Shown here: one piece after another, positions 1 through 6,467 of the stretch
Position numbering within the stretch: position 1 is the first letter of the stretch
Layout of the letters: each line of letters starts with the position of its first letter
Assembly (NCBI GenBank): GCA_036389695.1
Contig: DASVWG010000179.1
Coordinates: 1 to 7,363, forward strand
Direction: 5' to 3'
Source: JALZHR01 sp036389695
GTDB taxonomy: Bacteria > Acidobacteriota > Blastocatellia > Pyrinomonadales > Pyrinomonadaceae
Length of the DNA: 7,363 nucleotides
Translations under genes and position numbers: made by a program
The notes under the pieces: generated by a model
Database searches by the model: none
Told to the model about the DNA's origin: nothing
The model's input: the letters and a program-made list of their open reading frames with translations, nothing else

Positions 1-46
1 TTTTTTCATTTCGAATGATATAGCCGTTTTCAACCGCTGTGACCAT
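1..46 (-). CDS. Probable start of a further downstream gene, cut by the window edge
   Basis: An ATG (44-46, read on the minus strand) opens a frame that stays open to the window edge and reads MVTAVENGYIIRNEK. It lies 22 bp after the fahA stop in the same orientation, which fits another member of the gene cluster. The upstream bases (AATTAAGATT before ATG) give only a weak ribosome-binding site. Fifteen residues are too few to recognise a family, so no function is assigned. It could also be a chance open stretch; what favours a real gene is the protein-like composition and the position. Confidence 0.4.
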   Translation of the reverse strand, partial: MVTAVENGYIIRNEK

Positions 47-68
47 AATCTTAATTATAAACCAAAAA

Positions 69-1412
69 TTAATCGGCGGGAAGAATCACGCCGCGACATT
101 CGCCGAAGCCGATGCGGCGAAAGCCTTCGCGCTCGCAGAAGCCTTTCATAATGATTTCGTCGCCGTCTTCGAGAAAGCGGCGCTGCTCGCCGTTCGGCAG
201 CTCAATCGGTTCCGTGCCGCGCCACGTGAGTTCCAGCAGGCAGCCGCGCTCGTCTTTTGATTTGCCCGAAACGGTTCCCGTCGCCATCAAATCGCCGGTT
301 TGCAGGTTGCAGCCGTTTGAGGCGTGATGCGTCAGCATCTGCCCGATTGTCCAATACAAATCTTTCATGTTCGAGCGCGAAAGCAGGAAAGGCTCGACCG
401 ATTCCTCGCGCATTTTCGGCGTTTGGATATAAACTTCCAGATTCACGTCAAACCCGCCCGATTGCTCGTTCGCGGCGGAAGATAAATAATCGAGCGGCGG
501 CGGGTCGCCGTCGGGACGCTCAAAAGCTTTCGTGCGAAACGGCGCGAGCGCTTCCATCGTGACGACGAACGGCGAAACGCTGGTCGCGAAATTTTTGGCT
601 AAAAACGGACCTAAAGGCTGATATTCCCAAGCCTGTATGTCGCGCGCCGACCAATCGTTGACCAGACACAAACCGAAAATGTGTTTCTCCGCATCTTCGA
701 TAGAAATCGGCTCGCCCAGATTATTTCCCTGCCCGACGAAAAAGCCGACTTCCATTTCATAATCGAGATTTTTGCACGGAATAAAAACCGGCGGCTGTTC
801 CGCATCGCTTCGGTTTTGACCTTTCGGGCGTTTTATTTCCGTTCCCGAAACGACAATCGAAGACGCGCGCCCGTGATAGCCGATTGGCACGTATTTGTAA
901 TTCGGCAGCAGCGGATTATCGGGGCGAAACATCGAGCCGACGTTCGTGGCGTGAAAGATTGAGCAGTAAAAATCGGTGTAATCGCCGATTTCAAAAGGAA
1001 CTGATAAACTGGTTTCGGAAATTGGTATCAAATATCTGGAAACTATCTGACGAATATCTGGTTCCGCGTCTTCTCTAAATAAAGAAACCAGAAATCGGCG
1101 TATCTTTCCGCGCTCCTCAATTCCGGTAGAATTAATCAATAAATGCAGGTCAGTGAGAAAATAAGAAATCTTTACATCGCCCCATTCAAGGCGAAGCGAT
1201 GAATTTAACGGGTCGACTTTGGCGATTTCTTCAACGTTCAAAATATAATCGCCAATCACAACTCCTATAATTTCTCCTTCATCCTTTTCTCCTAATTGTC
1301 TAAACATACAAAAAGGCAAATTCTGAATCGGAAAATCCGTGTCGGGCGCGTTGGCTGATTCAATCCAGCTTTTTAAATTCGCGTCGTGCGTCTCGTTTAT
1401 CTCAAATGTCAT
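69..1412 (-). CDS. fahA: Fumarylacetoacetase (fumarylacetoacetate hydrolase)
   Basis: Last step of the homogentisate pathway: hydrolysis of 4-fumarylacetoacetate to fumarate and acetoacetate, in the cytoplasm with a bound divalent metal. The 447-aa product is close to the family's usual 420-440 aa and has both the N-terminal SH3-like region (about 1-135) and the FAH catalytic fold. Residues matching the mammalian enzyme are visible: D147 and H154 in DYTDFYCSIFHATNVG, E219 and E221 in LDYEMEVGFFVG, D253 in NDWSARDIQ, and K273 in GPFLAKNF. These correspond to human D126, H133, E199, E201, D233 and K253 with a constant shift of about 20. The start is ATG without a clear Shine-Dalgarno sequence. 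It is separated from the upstream 300-aa gene by a 135-bp inverted-repeat element. The first third (about 1021-1412) is clearly AT-richer than the rest. Confidence 0.96.
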   Translation of the reverse strand: MTFEINETHDANLKSWIESANAPDTDFPIQNLPFCMFRQLGEKDEGEIIGVVIGDYILNVEEIAKVDPLNSSLRLEWGDVKISYFLTDLHLLINSTGIEERGKIRRFLVSLFREDAEPDIRQIVSRYLIPISETSLSVPFEIGDYTDFYCSIFHATNVGSMFRPDNPLLPNYKYVPIGYHGRASSIVVSGTEIKRPKGQNRSDAEQPPVFIPCKNLDYEMEVGFFVGQGNNLGEPISIEDAEKHIFGLCLVNDWSARDIQAWEYQPLGPFLAKNFATSVSPFVVTMEALAPFRTKAFERPDGDPPPLDYLSSAANEQSGGFDVNLEVYIQTPKMREESVEPFLLSRSNMKDLYWTIGQMLTHHASNGCNLQTGDLMATGTVSGKSKDERGCLLELTWRGTEPIELPNGEQRRFLEDGDEIIMKGFCEREGFRRIGFGECRGVILPAD

Positions 1413-1438
1413 AAGAAAATTACAATCGTCGAAAAATT

Positions 1439-1573
1439 TGTAGGGGCACGCCCGTGTGCCTGCCCAATGAGCGTAGCGAATAAATGTTTAAAATAAATTC
1501 AACATTGAATTTATTCCGAATTGATTAGCGCTTTGGCAAGCGCTTTGGGCAGGCACACGGGCGTGCCCCTACA
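1439..1573. repeat. 135-bp inverted-repeat element with nested hairpins (MITE/REP-like)
   Basis: Perfect 29-nt inverted termini run at 1439-1467 and 1545-1573, with a GC-rich core GGGGCACGCCCGTGTGCC. Between them are two further perfect palindromes: 11-nt arms at 1492-1502 and 1505-1515 around a 2-nt loop, and 7-nt arms AGCGCTT/AAGCGCT at 1527-1533 and 1538-1544 around TGGC. The element almost fills the gap between the 300-aa gene (8 bp away counting from its stop) and fahA (26 bp from its ATG). It carries no coding frame. As RNA it would form a very stable stem, so it may attenuate or insulate fahA transcription, or act as a processing site. It resembles a non-autonomous mobile or REP-type repeat, but no transposase or clear target duplication is visible. 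Confidence 0.85.
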
Positions 1574-1580
1574 TTCCTGT

Positions 1581-2483
1581 TTATAAAATCTCCAAATCCT
1601 GCAAATCGGCAATCGGTTCTTCAAACGAGCACGAGCCGAAGCTAATCGCGGCGCGCTCGCGCAGAAGGCTGAGCTGCGCGGTGCTCAGAAAATGCTCCTG
1701 TCGCCACCAGACGCCGTTGGCGTCGAAAATAAAGCTTTCCGTCCATTCGTCTTCCAAGAGTTCGTTGAGCAAAGCCGGTTTGAAGCCCAGACGCGCAAAT
1801 GCCGCCGCCAGAAATACGTTCAGAAAACCGTACATCATCCCGACGGGCGCGTCTTTTTCGTAAGTCAGCGATTTTTGACAGCGCACCGGATGGTGCAGTC
1901 CGGCGGTGGCTTTAAACGGCACGTTTGCCGCCGCGCAGGTTCGTATAAAACGCGTGATTTCGTCAGGGCGCGGAAAGGCTTCCGGCGTCGTGCCGCCGGT
2001 GCGAAGCTTCGCGCGCTGCTTTGTAACTGCCAGCTTGACAATCATTTCGCCAAAATCTCTGCCCGCCGGAATCTCAAAATAATTGGTAAACTGCGGCGGC
2101 ACAATCGAGGCATAGCTTTCGATTATCGAAGCGGAGTCAGCTTTTATCTCCAGCGTGTCGCATTCGGCATAAGGCGCGTGCGCGGCGTTAAAATCTTCGA
2201 CGCGGCGGACGGTTTCGTAAATATCTTCGCTTGCCAGAACGCTCAGTTTCCAGGCGTCCTGCCCGCCGCGCGTAAAAAAATCCCGCGCGCTTTCGGTAAA
2301 TTCGTCGAGCCGACCGACCGGCACGACGAAGCGTCCGAGCATCCAGTTATAATTACTGTTTTTGTAAGTCGCGTAATTGATAACGGCTTCCGGCATCGAA
2401 AGCGCGGAAGGCGGAAAAAGTCCCGCGTAATCGACAATTCCGGCGAGCAAAGCGCGGACGGATTCTTGGATGTTCTCGTTCAT
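1581..2483 (-). CDS. Conserved protein of unknown function in the tyrosine catabolic cluster
   Basis: A 300-aa soluble protein with no signal peptide or membrane segment. I do not recognise a characterised family. Stretches that look strongly conserved are DYAGLFPP (18-25), WMLGRFVVP (47-55), KLRTGG (159-164), FKATAGLHHPVR (190-201), GFLNVFLAAAF (219-229) and FGSCSFEEPIADL (282-294); the basic and His-containing motifs suggest binding of an anionic substrate or a metal, which is inference. The ATG follows the Uma2 stop directly (TAAATG), so translation is probably coupled; a GGGAGA lies about 14 nt upstream, rather far for a ribosome-binding site. Sitting between hmgA and fahA, it is a candidate for an accessory role in the pathway, including the missing maleylacetoacetate isomerisation, but nothing in the sequence proves that. 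Confidence 0.8.
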   Translation of the reverse strand: MNENIQESVRALLAGIVDYAGLFPPSALSMPEAVINYATYKNSNYNWMLGRFVVPVGRLDEFTESARDFFTRGGQDAWKLSVLASEDIYETVRRVEDFNAAHAPYAECDTLEIKADSASIIESYASIVPPQFTNYFEIPAGRDFGEMIVKLAVTKQRAKLRTGGTTPEAFPRPDEITRFIRTCAAANVPFKATAGLHHPVRCQKSLTYEKDAPVGMMYGFLNVFLAAAFARLGFKPALLNELLEDEWTESFIFDANGVWWRQEHFLSTAQLSLLRERAAISFGSCSFEEPIADLQDLEIL

Positions 2484-3104
2484 TTATTCGGCAAATTCTC
2501 CCCTTTGAAATGGTAAGACGTCGGAGGGAAAAACAACATCCTGATAAAGCTCGTCGAGGCGCAATTCGCAATCGAGCGAGGCAACGTAAATTTTTTCCGA
2601 AAGCTCGTTGACTTCTTTATAAGACCAGGAATTATCAGCCTGTTTGACGTACTGCGTGACGTGCGGGCGATGCTGAGCGATGAGCAGATATTCGATAAAA
2701 CTCTCGATTGATTTGTAATAAGTAAACTTGTCGCCGCGGTCAAAAGCTTCGGTCGAATCCGAGAGAACCTCGACGATTAACTGCGGATTAATCAAAACGT
2801 CAAGACCTTTGAATTTTTCAAACTTCGCCTCGCAGCACAAAGCTGATAAATCCGGATAGCGATACGGCATATAACTGGGAACTTTGACGCGCATATCAGA
2901 AGGAAGAACGCGACATCTTTTTCTTTTACTGCGAAATTCTATAGTTAATGCAGTTGATAGATTTATTTGAATCTGCGCGTGCGCGTCGCTGACTCCGGCT
3001 AATGTGAAAACATTTCCGTCCCAATACTCGAATTTTTCGTTTGTCGATTTTTCGAGTTCGATGTAATCGTCCAAAGTATATTTGAGCTTTTCCTGCGGCA
3101 ACAT
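2484..3104 (-). CDS. Uma2 family (DUF820) PD-(D/E)XK nuclease-like protein
   Basis: A 206-aa protein with the typical Uma2 order: N-terminal YTLDDYIELEKSTNEKFEYWDG (split here as YTLDDYIEL, 9-17, and EKFEYWDG, 23-30), then RYPDLSALC (82-90), LIVEVLSDSTEAFDRGDKF (109-127) and a C-terminal EKIYVASLDCELRLDELY-like strand region. Likely catalytic residues of the restriction-endonuclease-like fold are D85, E112 and K126. Uma2 proteins are common in multiple copies in cyanobacteria and soil bacteria; their biological role is not settled and no substrate can be named. The gene starts 5 bp after the hmgA stop and ends flush against the next ATG, with no good Shine-Dalgarno sequence, so it probably relies on translational coupling. 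It is visibly less GC-rich than hmgA, which suggests later insertion into the operon. Confidence 0.9.
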   Translation of the reverse strand: MLPQEKLKYTLDDYIELEKSTNEKFEYWDGNVFTLAGVSDAHAQIQINLSTALTIEFRSKRKRCRVLPSDMRVKVPSYMPYRYPDLSALCCEAKFEKFKGLDVLINPQLIVEVLSDSTEAFDRGDKFTYYKSIESFIEYLLIAQHRPHVTQYVKQADNSWSYKEVNELSEKIYVASLDCELRLDELYQDVVFPSDVLPFQRGEFAE

Positions 3105-3109
3105 AGCTA

Positions 3110-4420
3110 CTACATCTTAAAATTCTTTTTCAGTTTTTGCCAGACTTCAAAATATTCCGCCTGCAAAGCGTCGGTTTCCATCGCGAAGCGCGTCGGGCGA
3201 ATGATGTAGCGCGATTCGAACATAAACGCCATCGTGCCCGACAATTTCTGCGGCTGCAAATCGGCGTTTGAGGCTTTTTCAAAGGCGTCGAGGTCAGGTC
3301 CGTGCGCGCTCATCTGGTTGTGCAGCGAGCCGCCGCCCGGAACGAAGCCTTCTTCTTTGGCGTCGTATTGACCGTAGACCAAGCCCATATATTCGCTCAT
3401 CACGTTGCGGTGGTACCACGGCGGGCGAAACGTGTTTTCGGCGACGAGCCAGCGGTCTGGAAAGATGACGAAATCGCAGTTTGCCGTGCCCGCTTCGCCG
3501 GAAGGCGAAGTTAAAACCGTAAAAATCGAAGGGTCAGGATGGTCGAAGCTGATTGAGCCGATGGTGTTGAATTTTCGCAAATCGTATTTGTAAGGCGCGT
3601 AGTTTCCGTGCCACGCGACGACGTCAAGAGGCGAATGGTCGGTTTCGCAAGCCCACAGGTTACCGCCGAATTTGGCGACGATTTCGCACGGCGCGTCAAC
3701 GTCTTCAAACCACGCGACGGGCGTTTCGAAATCGCGCGGATTCGCCAAGCCGTTCGCGCCAATGGGACCTAGATCGGGCAAACGAAACTGCGCGCCGTAA
3801 TTTTCGCAGATGTAGCCGCGCGCTTCGCGGTCGCCGAGCGCGACGCTGAATTTAAGCCCTCGCGGAATGACGGCGATTTCGCCCGCGCCGACGCGCAAAG
3901 CGCCAAGCTCGGTTAAAATTCCGATTCTTCCCTTTTCCGGCACAACGAGCATCTCGCCGTCGGCGTTATAAAAATATCGCTCGCGCATCGACTTGTTGGC
4001 GCGATAAATGTGAACCGCCATTCCGGTTTGCGAAAACAAATCGCCGTTTCCGGCAATCGTCGTCAAGCCGCCGACGAAATCGGTTTCCGCTTCGGGCAGC
4101 GGCAGCGGATTCCAGCGAAGCTGATTCGGCGTCGTCACGACTTCGTCAAACGGCGTCGATTTCAGCAATTTATTTTCGATTTGGCGAAACGGTTTGTGCA
4201 AAACCGACGGGCGAATGCGATACGTCCAGGTTCTTTTGTTTAAAAGACGCGGCGCGGTGAAAGCCGTGCCGGAAAACTGCTCGGCATATAAACCCAAAGG
4301 CGCTTTCTGCGGCGAATTTTGCCCGACGGGCAGAGCGCCCGCAACCGCTTCGGTCGCAAACTCATTGCCGAAGCCGCTCTGATATTTCAATTTTTCTTCG
4401 CTCGCTAAAGGAGATGTCAT
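3110..4420 (-). CDS. hmgA: Homogentisate 1,2-dioxygenase
   Basis: A non-haem Fe(II) cupin dioxygenase that opens the homogentisate ring to 4-maleylacetoacetate in the cytoplasm. With the ATG at 4420 the product has 436 aa, normal for the family. It begins MTSPLASEEKLKYQSGFGNEF, close to the usual N-terminus. Iron ligands are H337 (PPWYHRN), E343 (MSEYMG) and H373 (SAHGPD), matching human H335, E341 and H371; H294 in FDHPDPS matches the catalytic human H292. The GGGSLHNQM motif before H373 is also typical. An in-frame TTG at 4489 would add 23 residues, but the ATG has a good AAGGAAAA ribosome-binding site 8 nt away and the extension runs through repeat sequence, so the shorter form is chosen. 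It lies downstream of a heptad-repeat spacer and is followed after 5 bp by Uma2. Confidence 0.97.
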   Translation of the reverse strand: MTSPLASEEKLKYQSGFGNEFATEAVAGALPVGQNSPQKAPLGLYAEQFSGTAFTAPRLLNKRTWTYRIRPSVLHKPFRQIENKLLKSTPFDEVVTTPNQLRWNPLPLPEAETDFVGGLTTIAGNGDLFSQTGMAVHIYRANKSMRERYFYNADGEMLVVPEKGRIGILTELGALRVGAGEIAVIPRGLKFSVALGDREARGYICENYGAQFRLPDLGPIGANGLANPRDFETPVAWFEDVDAPCEIVAKFGGNLWACETDHSPLDVVAWHGNYAPYKYDLRKFNTIGSISFDHPDPSIFTVLTSPSGEAGTANCDFVIFPDRWLVAENTFRPPWYHRNVMSEYMGLVYGQYDAKEEGFVPGGGSLHNQMSAHGPDLDAFEKASNADLQPQKLSGTMAFMFESRYIIRPTRFAMETDALQAEYFEVWQKLKKNFKM

Positions 4421-4436
4421 TTCGGATTTTCCTTTT

Positions 4437-4457
4437 AAATCGTGAATCGTAAATAGT
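4437..4457 (-). repeat. Inverted copy of the heptad repeat in the hmgA leader
   Basis: Read on the minus strand this 21-nt stretch is ACTATTTACGATTCACGATTT, that is TATTTAC-GATTCAC-GATTT, the same heptad family found in the + orientation at 4511-4580. It sits just upstream of the hmgA ribosome-binding site. Pairing between it and the longer array could fold the hmgA 5' leader into a hairpin. Confidence 0.75.
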
Positions 4458-4510
4458 TTTTTGCTGTTCGTCAGGTTAAATAAACTCAATCTTAATAATA
4501 ATTTAACTCC

Positions 4511-4580
4511 GATTCACTGTTTACGATTTACGATTTACTATTCACGATTTACGATTTACGATTTACGATTCACTATTCAC
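4511..4580 (+). repeat. Tandem heptanucleotide array, ten units
   Basis: Ten consecutive 7-bp units without a gap: GATTCAC, TGTTTAC, GATTTAC twice, TATTCAC, GATTTAC three times, GATTCAC, TATTCAC, followed by an imperfect GATTTCAC that runs into the stop of the 164-aa gene. Variation is confined to the first bases and to position 5 (T or C), apart from the TGTTTAC unit. This is the style of the short tandemly repeated heptanucleotides known from filamentous cyanobacteria and seen in other genomes. It fills most of the 164-bp spacer upstream of hmgA, where a promoter or terminator might be expected; none is clear. Confidence 0.9.
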
Positions 4581-4584
4581 GATT

Positions 4585-5079
4585 TCACAAAGATAAACTA
4601 AATTTTATCTGCTCGCCTTCGGGCAGATTGTTCCAGTTTTCCGATAGCTCACGCAAAAGCCGGCGCGCCTGTTCGATTTTAGCTTTGTCCGGCTCGTATG
4701 CAAAAAAATCTGCGCGTTTGGAAAACTTCGTTTCGCGGCGCGAGACTTGGTTGAAATAATCGAGAAAGCTCGCGTTGTCGGGCGGCAAAATGCCGAAAAG
4801 CTCCTGCTGGAAAGCGTTCGTCAAAGCTTCGGAATACAAAGCCGGAACGCCGCCTTTTTCCATCACGTCGGCATCTTTCACGCCGTCGCCAATAAAACGT
4901 ATGAAGCCGCGCAAATCGTCAAAAACTTTTTCGACCGCGTAGTGAACCATCTCGTGCGGAATTATCGCCTGCCGCCACGCTTTGAAAACGTGTTTTTGCC
5001 GCGCCGATTCGATAACGACCGTGTCCTGTTTTTTCGCGCCGCCTTTGTGAAAAGTTATCGAAACTTCCTCGCCCGTCAT
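4585..5079 (-). CDS. Small protein with an HEMVH (HExxH) motif, function unknown
   Basis: A 164-aa protein, no signal peptide or membrane segment. The most notable feature is IPHEMVHYAVEKVF (40-53), where H42-E43-x-x-H46 matches the zinc-metallopeptidase HExxH pattern; a possible third ligand is not obvious, though E84 in LYSEALTNAF lies about 40 residues on. The N-terminal part (SITFHKGG...QDTVVIESARQ) looks like two beta strands; the C-terminal third (131-155) is helical and charged. Similar small proteins with a PHDxxH-type motif exist as uncharacterised proteins, to my recollection, so proteolytic activity should not be assumed. It starts 3 bp after the stop of the YHS-like gene and is probably co-translated with it and HPPD. 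Its end abuts the heptad array. Confidence 0.75.
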   Translation of the reverse strand: MTGEEVSITFHKGGAKKQDTVVIESARQKHVFKAWRQAIIPHEMVHYAVEKVFDDLRGFIRFIGDGVKDADVMEKGGVPALYSEALTNAFQQELFGILPPDNASFLDYFNQVSRRETKFSKRADFFAYEPDKAKIEQARRLLRELSENWNNLPEGEQIKFSLSL

Positions 5080-5082
5080 AAT

Positions 5083-5295
5083 TTATGAATTTCCGGCAAG
5101 GCGTTCAAGCTCGAATTCCTTGATGACGGCGTCGAAATAAATCGTATCTTTCGGGCGCTCCGAAACGTTTGCCTGAAAATCGTCGCGGCAATGCTGATTG
5201 CAAAAACCGACGACAAAACCTCTGTAATTCGATAGCGAATCATCGACAACCGGCTTGCCCGAACGCGGGCAATATTTATTGATTGGCTTTTCCAT
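5083..5295 (-). CDS. Small YHS/TRASH-like cysteine protein
   Basis: A 70-aa protein that resembles a metal-binding YHS/TRASH-type domain: C9-PRSGKPV, then an aromatic strand NYRGFVVGFC (23-32), then C32-xxx-C36 followed by RDDF and a short helix. In canonical YHS domains the first element is CxxCG; here the second cysteine is replaced by S12 (CPRSG), leaving three cysteines. Close relatives with the CPRSGKPV...GFCNxxCRDDF pattern are, from memory, sometimes labelled glutathione S-transferase in databases, but this sequence has no GST fold. The ATG lies 2 bp after the HPPD stop, with AGAGGA about 11 nt upstream inside the HPPD end. Its close linkage to two iron dioxygenases makes iron handling a reasonable but untested guess. 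Confidence 0.75.
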   Translation of the reverse strand: MEKPINKYCPRSGKPVVDDSLSNYRGFVVGFCNQHCRDDFQANVSERPKDTIYFDAVIKEFELERLAGNS

Positions 5296-5297
5296 AA

Positions 5298-6410
5298 TTA
5301 CAAATTTCCTCTGCGGCGCTGCTCTTCTTCAATCGAAACAAACAGCGCCTTGAAATTGCCTTTGCCGAAGCCTTTGCAGCCTTTTCTCTGCAAAATTTCG
5401 TAGAAAACCGTCGGGCGGTCTTCGACCGGTTTCGTGAAAATTTGCAGCAGATAACCTTCGTCGTCGCTGTCGACGAGAATTCCCAGACGTTTCAAATCCT
5501 CGATATTTTCGTCAAAGCAAGTGACGCGATTCGGCAATTCTTCGTAATACGAATCGGGAACGGTCAAAAATTCGACGCCGTTTTCCTTTAACGTTTCGAC
5601 CGATTGAATGATGTCTTTGCACAACAGCGCGATGTGCTGCGCGCCCGCCGAGCGGTAAAAATCGATGTATTCCTGAATCTGGCTTTTGCCTTTTTTGCTT
5701 TCCGCCGGCTCGTTTATCGGAAATTTGATGTTGTGCCCGCCGTCCGACATCACGATTGACATCAGCGCCGAATATTCGGTCGAAATATCTTTATCGTCAA
5801 ACGTGATGTAGCGATGAAAGCCCATCACGTCGCGGTAAAAATCGCACCACTCGTTCATTTTTCCAAGCTCGACATTGCCGACGATGTGGTCGACCAGAAC
5901 GATTCCCGTCGATTCGCCCGCCACTTCCTGCGCGACAAATCCGGGCAGAAACGCGCCGTTGTAATTGTGCCCGTTGTTTGCCGAATTGTAGGAAATAAAC
6001 GAATGAATCGTGTCGCCGTAAGTATGAATCGCGGCGCGGCGCACCGAGCCGAAGTCGTCCGTCCAGTCGTGCGGTTCAATGAAAGCTTTTGCGCCGCGCG
6101 CGACGGCTTCATTAAACGCGTGGTCGGCGTCTTCGACCTGAAAAGCGATGTCGCGCACGCCGTCGCCGTGCAGCTTAATATGTTCGGCTGCCGCGTGTTC
6201 GGGCGAGAGCGGCGTCGTCAAAACGAAATTGACGCGGTTCTGCCGCATCACATACGAAGTCGTCTCGCGATTGCCCGTTTCCAAGCCCGAATAAGCGGCG
6301 CGCGAAAAACCGAACGCCTTGCGATAATAAAACTCGGCTTGCTTGGCGTTGCCGACGTAAAACTCGACGTGATGTATTTTTTTCAAACCTAATGGATTTT
6401 GTGTTGTCAT
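5298..6410 (-). CDS. hpd: 4-hydroxyphenylpyruvate dioxygenase
   Basis: An Fe(II)-dependent enzyme converting 4-hydroxyphenylpyruvate and O2 to homogentisate and CO2, the entry into the pathway completed by hmgA and fahA here. The 370-aa product has two vicinal-oxygen-chelate domains (about 10-140 and 168-340). The iron triad is visible: H175 in VDHIVGNV, H259 in AQHIALL and E338 in FYEILQR. The C-terminal helix region GCKGFGKGNFKALFVSIEEEQ, here GFGKGNFKALF (347-357), is characteristic of HPPD rather than other VOC enzymes. ATG 6410 is chosen because AGAGG lies about 5 nt upstream; the in-frame TTG at 6440 would add ten residues read through that same ribosome-binding site. Only 16 bp of upstream sequence is shared with the duplicated copy at 6992-7094, so the gene may depend on read-through from higBA. 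Confidence 0.97.
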   Translation of the reverse strand: MTTQNPLGLKKIHHVEFYVGNAKQAEFYYRKAFGFSRAAYSGLETGNRETTSYVMRQNRVNFVLTTPLSPEHAAAEHIKLHGDGVRDIAFQVEDADHAFNEAVARGAKAFIEPHDWTDDFGSVRRAAIHTYGDTIHSFISYNSANNGHNYNGAFLPGFVAQEVAGESTGIVLVDHIVGNVELGKMNEWCDFYRDVMGFHRYITFDDKDISTEYSALMSIVMSDGGHNIKFPINEPAESKKGKSQIQEYIDFYRSAGAQHIALLCKDIIQSVETLKENGVEFLTVPDSYYEELPNRVTCFDENIEDLKRLGILVDSDDEGYLLQIFTKPVEDRPTVFYEILQRKGCKGFGKGNFKALFVSIEEEQRRRGNL

Positions 6411-6426
6411 AATTGCCTCTTTATAA
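6324..6426 (-). repeat. 103-bp direct repeat, copy 1 (HPPD 5' end)
   Basis: This segment covers the HPPD ribosome-binding site, ATG and first 29 codons. It matches 6992-7094 base for base except at 6343 and 6348 (101 of 103). The match stops sharply on both sides: after TTATAA at the upstream end and before ATAATAAAA at the inner end. Spacing between copies is 668 bp. Confidence 0.97.
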
Positions 6427-6442
6427 ATATCATTTCCCAATT

Positions 6443-6448
6443 TTTATA
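6443..6448 (-). promoter_or_regulatory. Possible -10 box for HPPD
   Basis: TATAAA on the minus strand, 33 nt upstream of the HPPD ATG, in the 57-bp gap after the antitoxin gene. The best hexamer 17 nt further upstream is only TTAAAA, so the -35 match is poor. It could allow HPPD to be transcribed independently of higBA. Weak evidence from pattern alone. Confidence 0.2.
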
Positions 6449-6467
6449 CGCTTTCCGAAACCTTATT

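Noticed and set aside
1692..2516. Plus-strand open frame of 274 codons opposite the orphan gene
   Set aside because: It is antisense to a well-formed gene, rich in R/F/K as expected for a shadow frame, with no recognisable motif.
4421..4489. N-terminal extension of HmgA from a TTG codon
   Set aside because: The extension crosses heptad-repeat sequence and the ribosome-binding site of the ATG at 4420, and the ATG form matches the usual family length and N-terminus.
4511..4580. Heptad array as a CRISPR or iteron origin
   Set aside because: Units are 7 bp with no spacers, so not CRISPR; no replication initiator gene is near, so an iteron origin has no support.
4585..5079. Annotation of the HEMVH protein as a zinc metalloprotease
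   Set aside because: The five-residue motif alone is common by chance, no third ligand is evident, and apparent relatives may not keep the motif strictly.
5814..6392. Plus-strand open frame of 192 codons opposite HPPD
   Set aside because: Antisense shadow of a certain gene; no family resemblance.
6411..6440. Ten-residue extension of HPPD from a TTG codon
   Set aside because: It reads through the AGAGG ribosome-binding site; the duplicated copy preserves the site and ATG but not the TTG, supporting ATG 6410.
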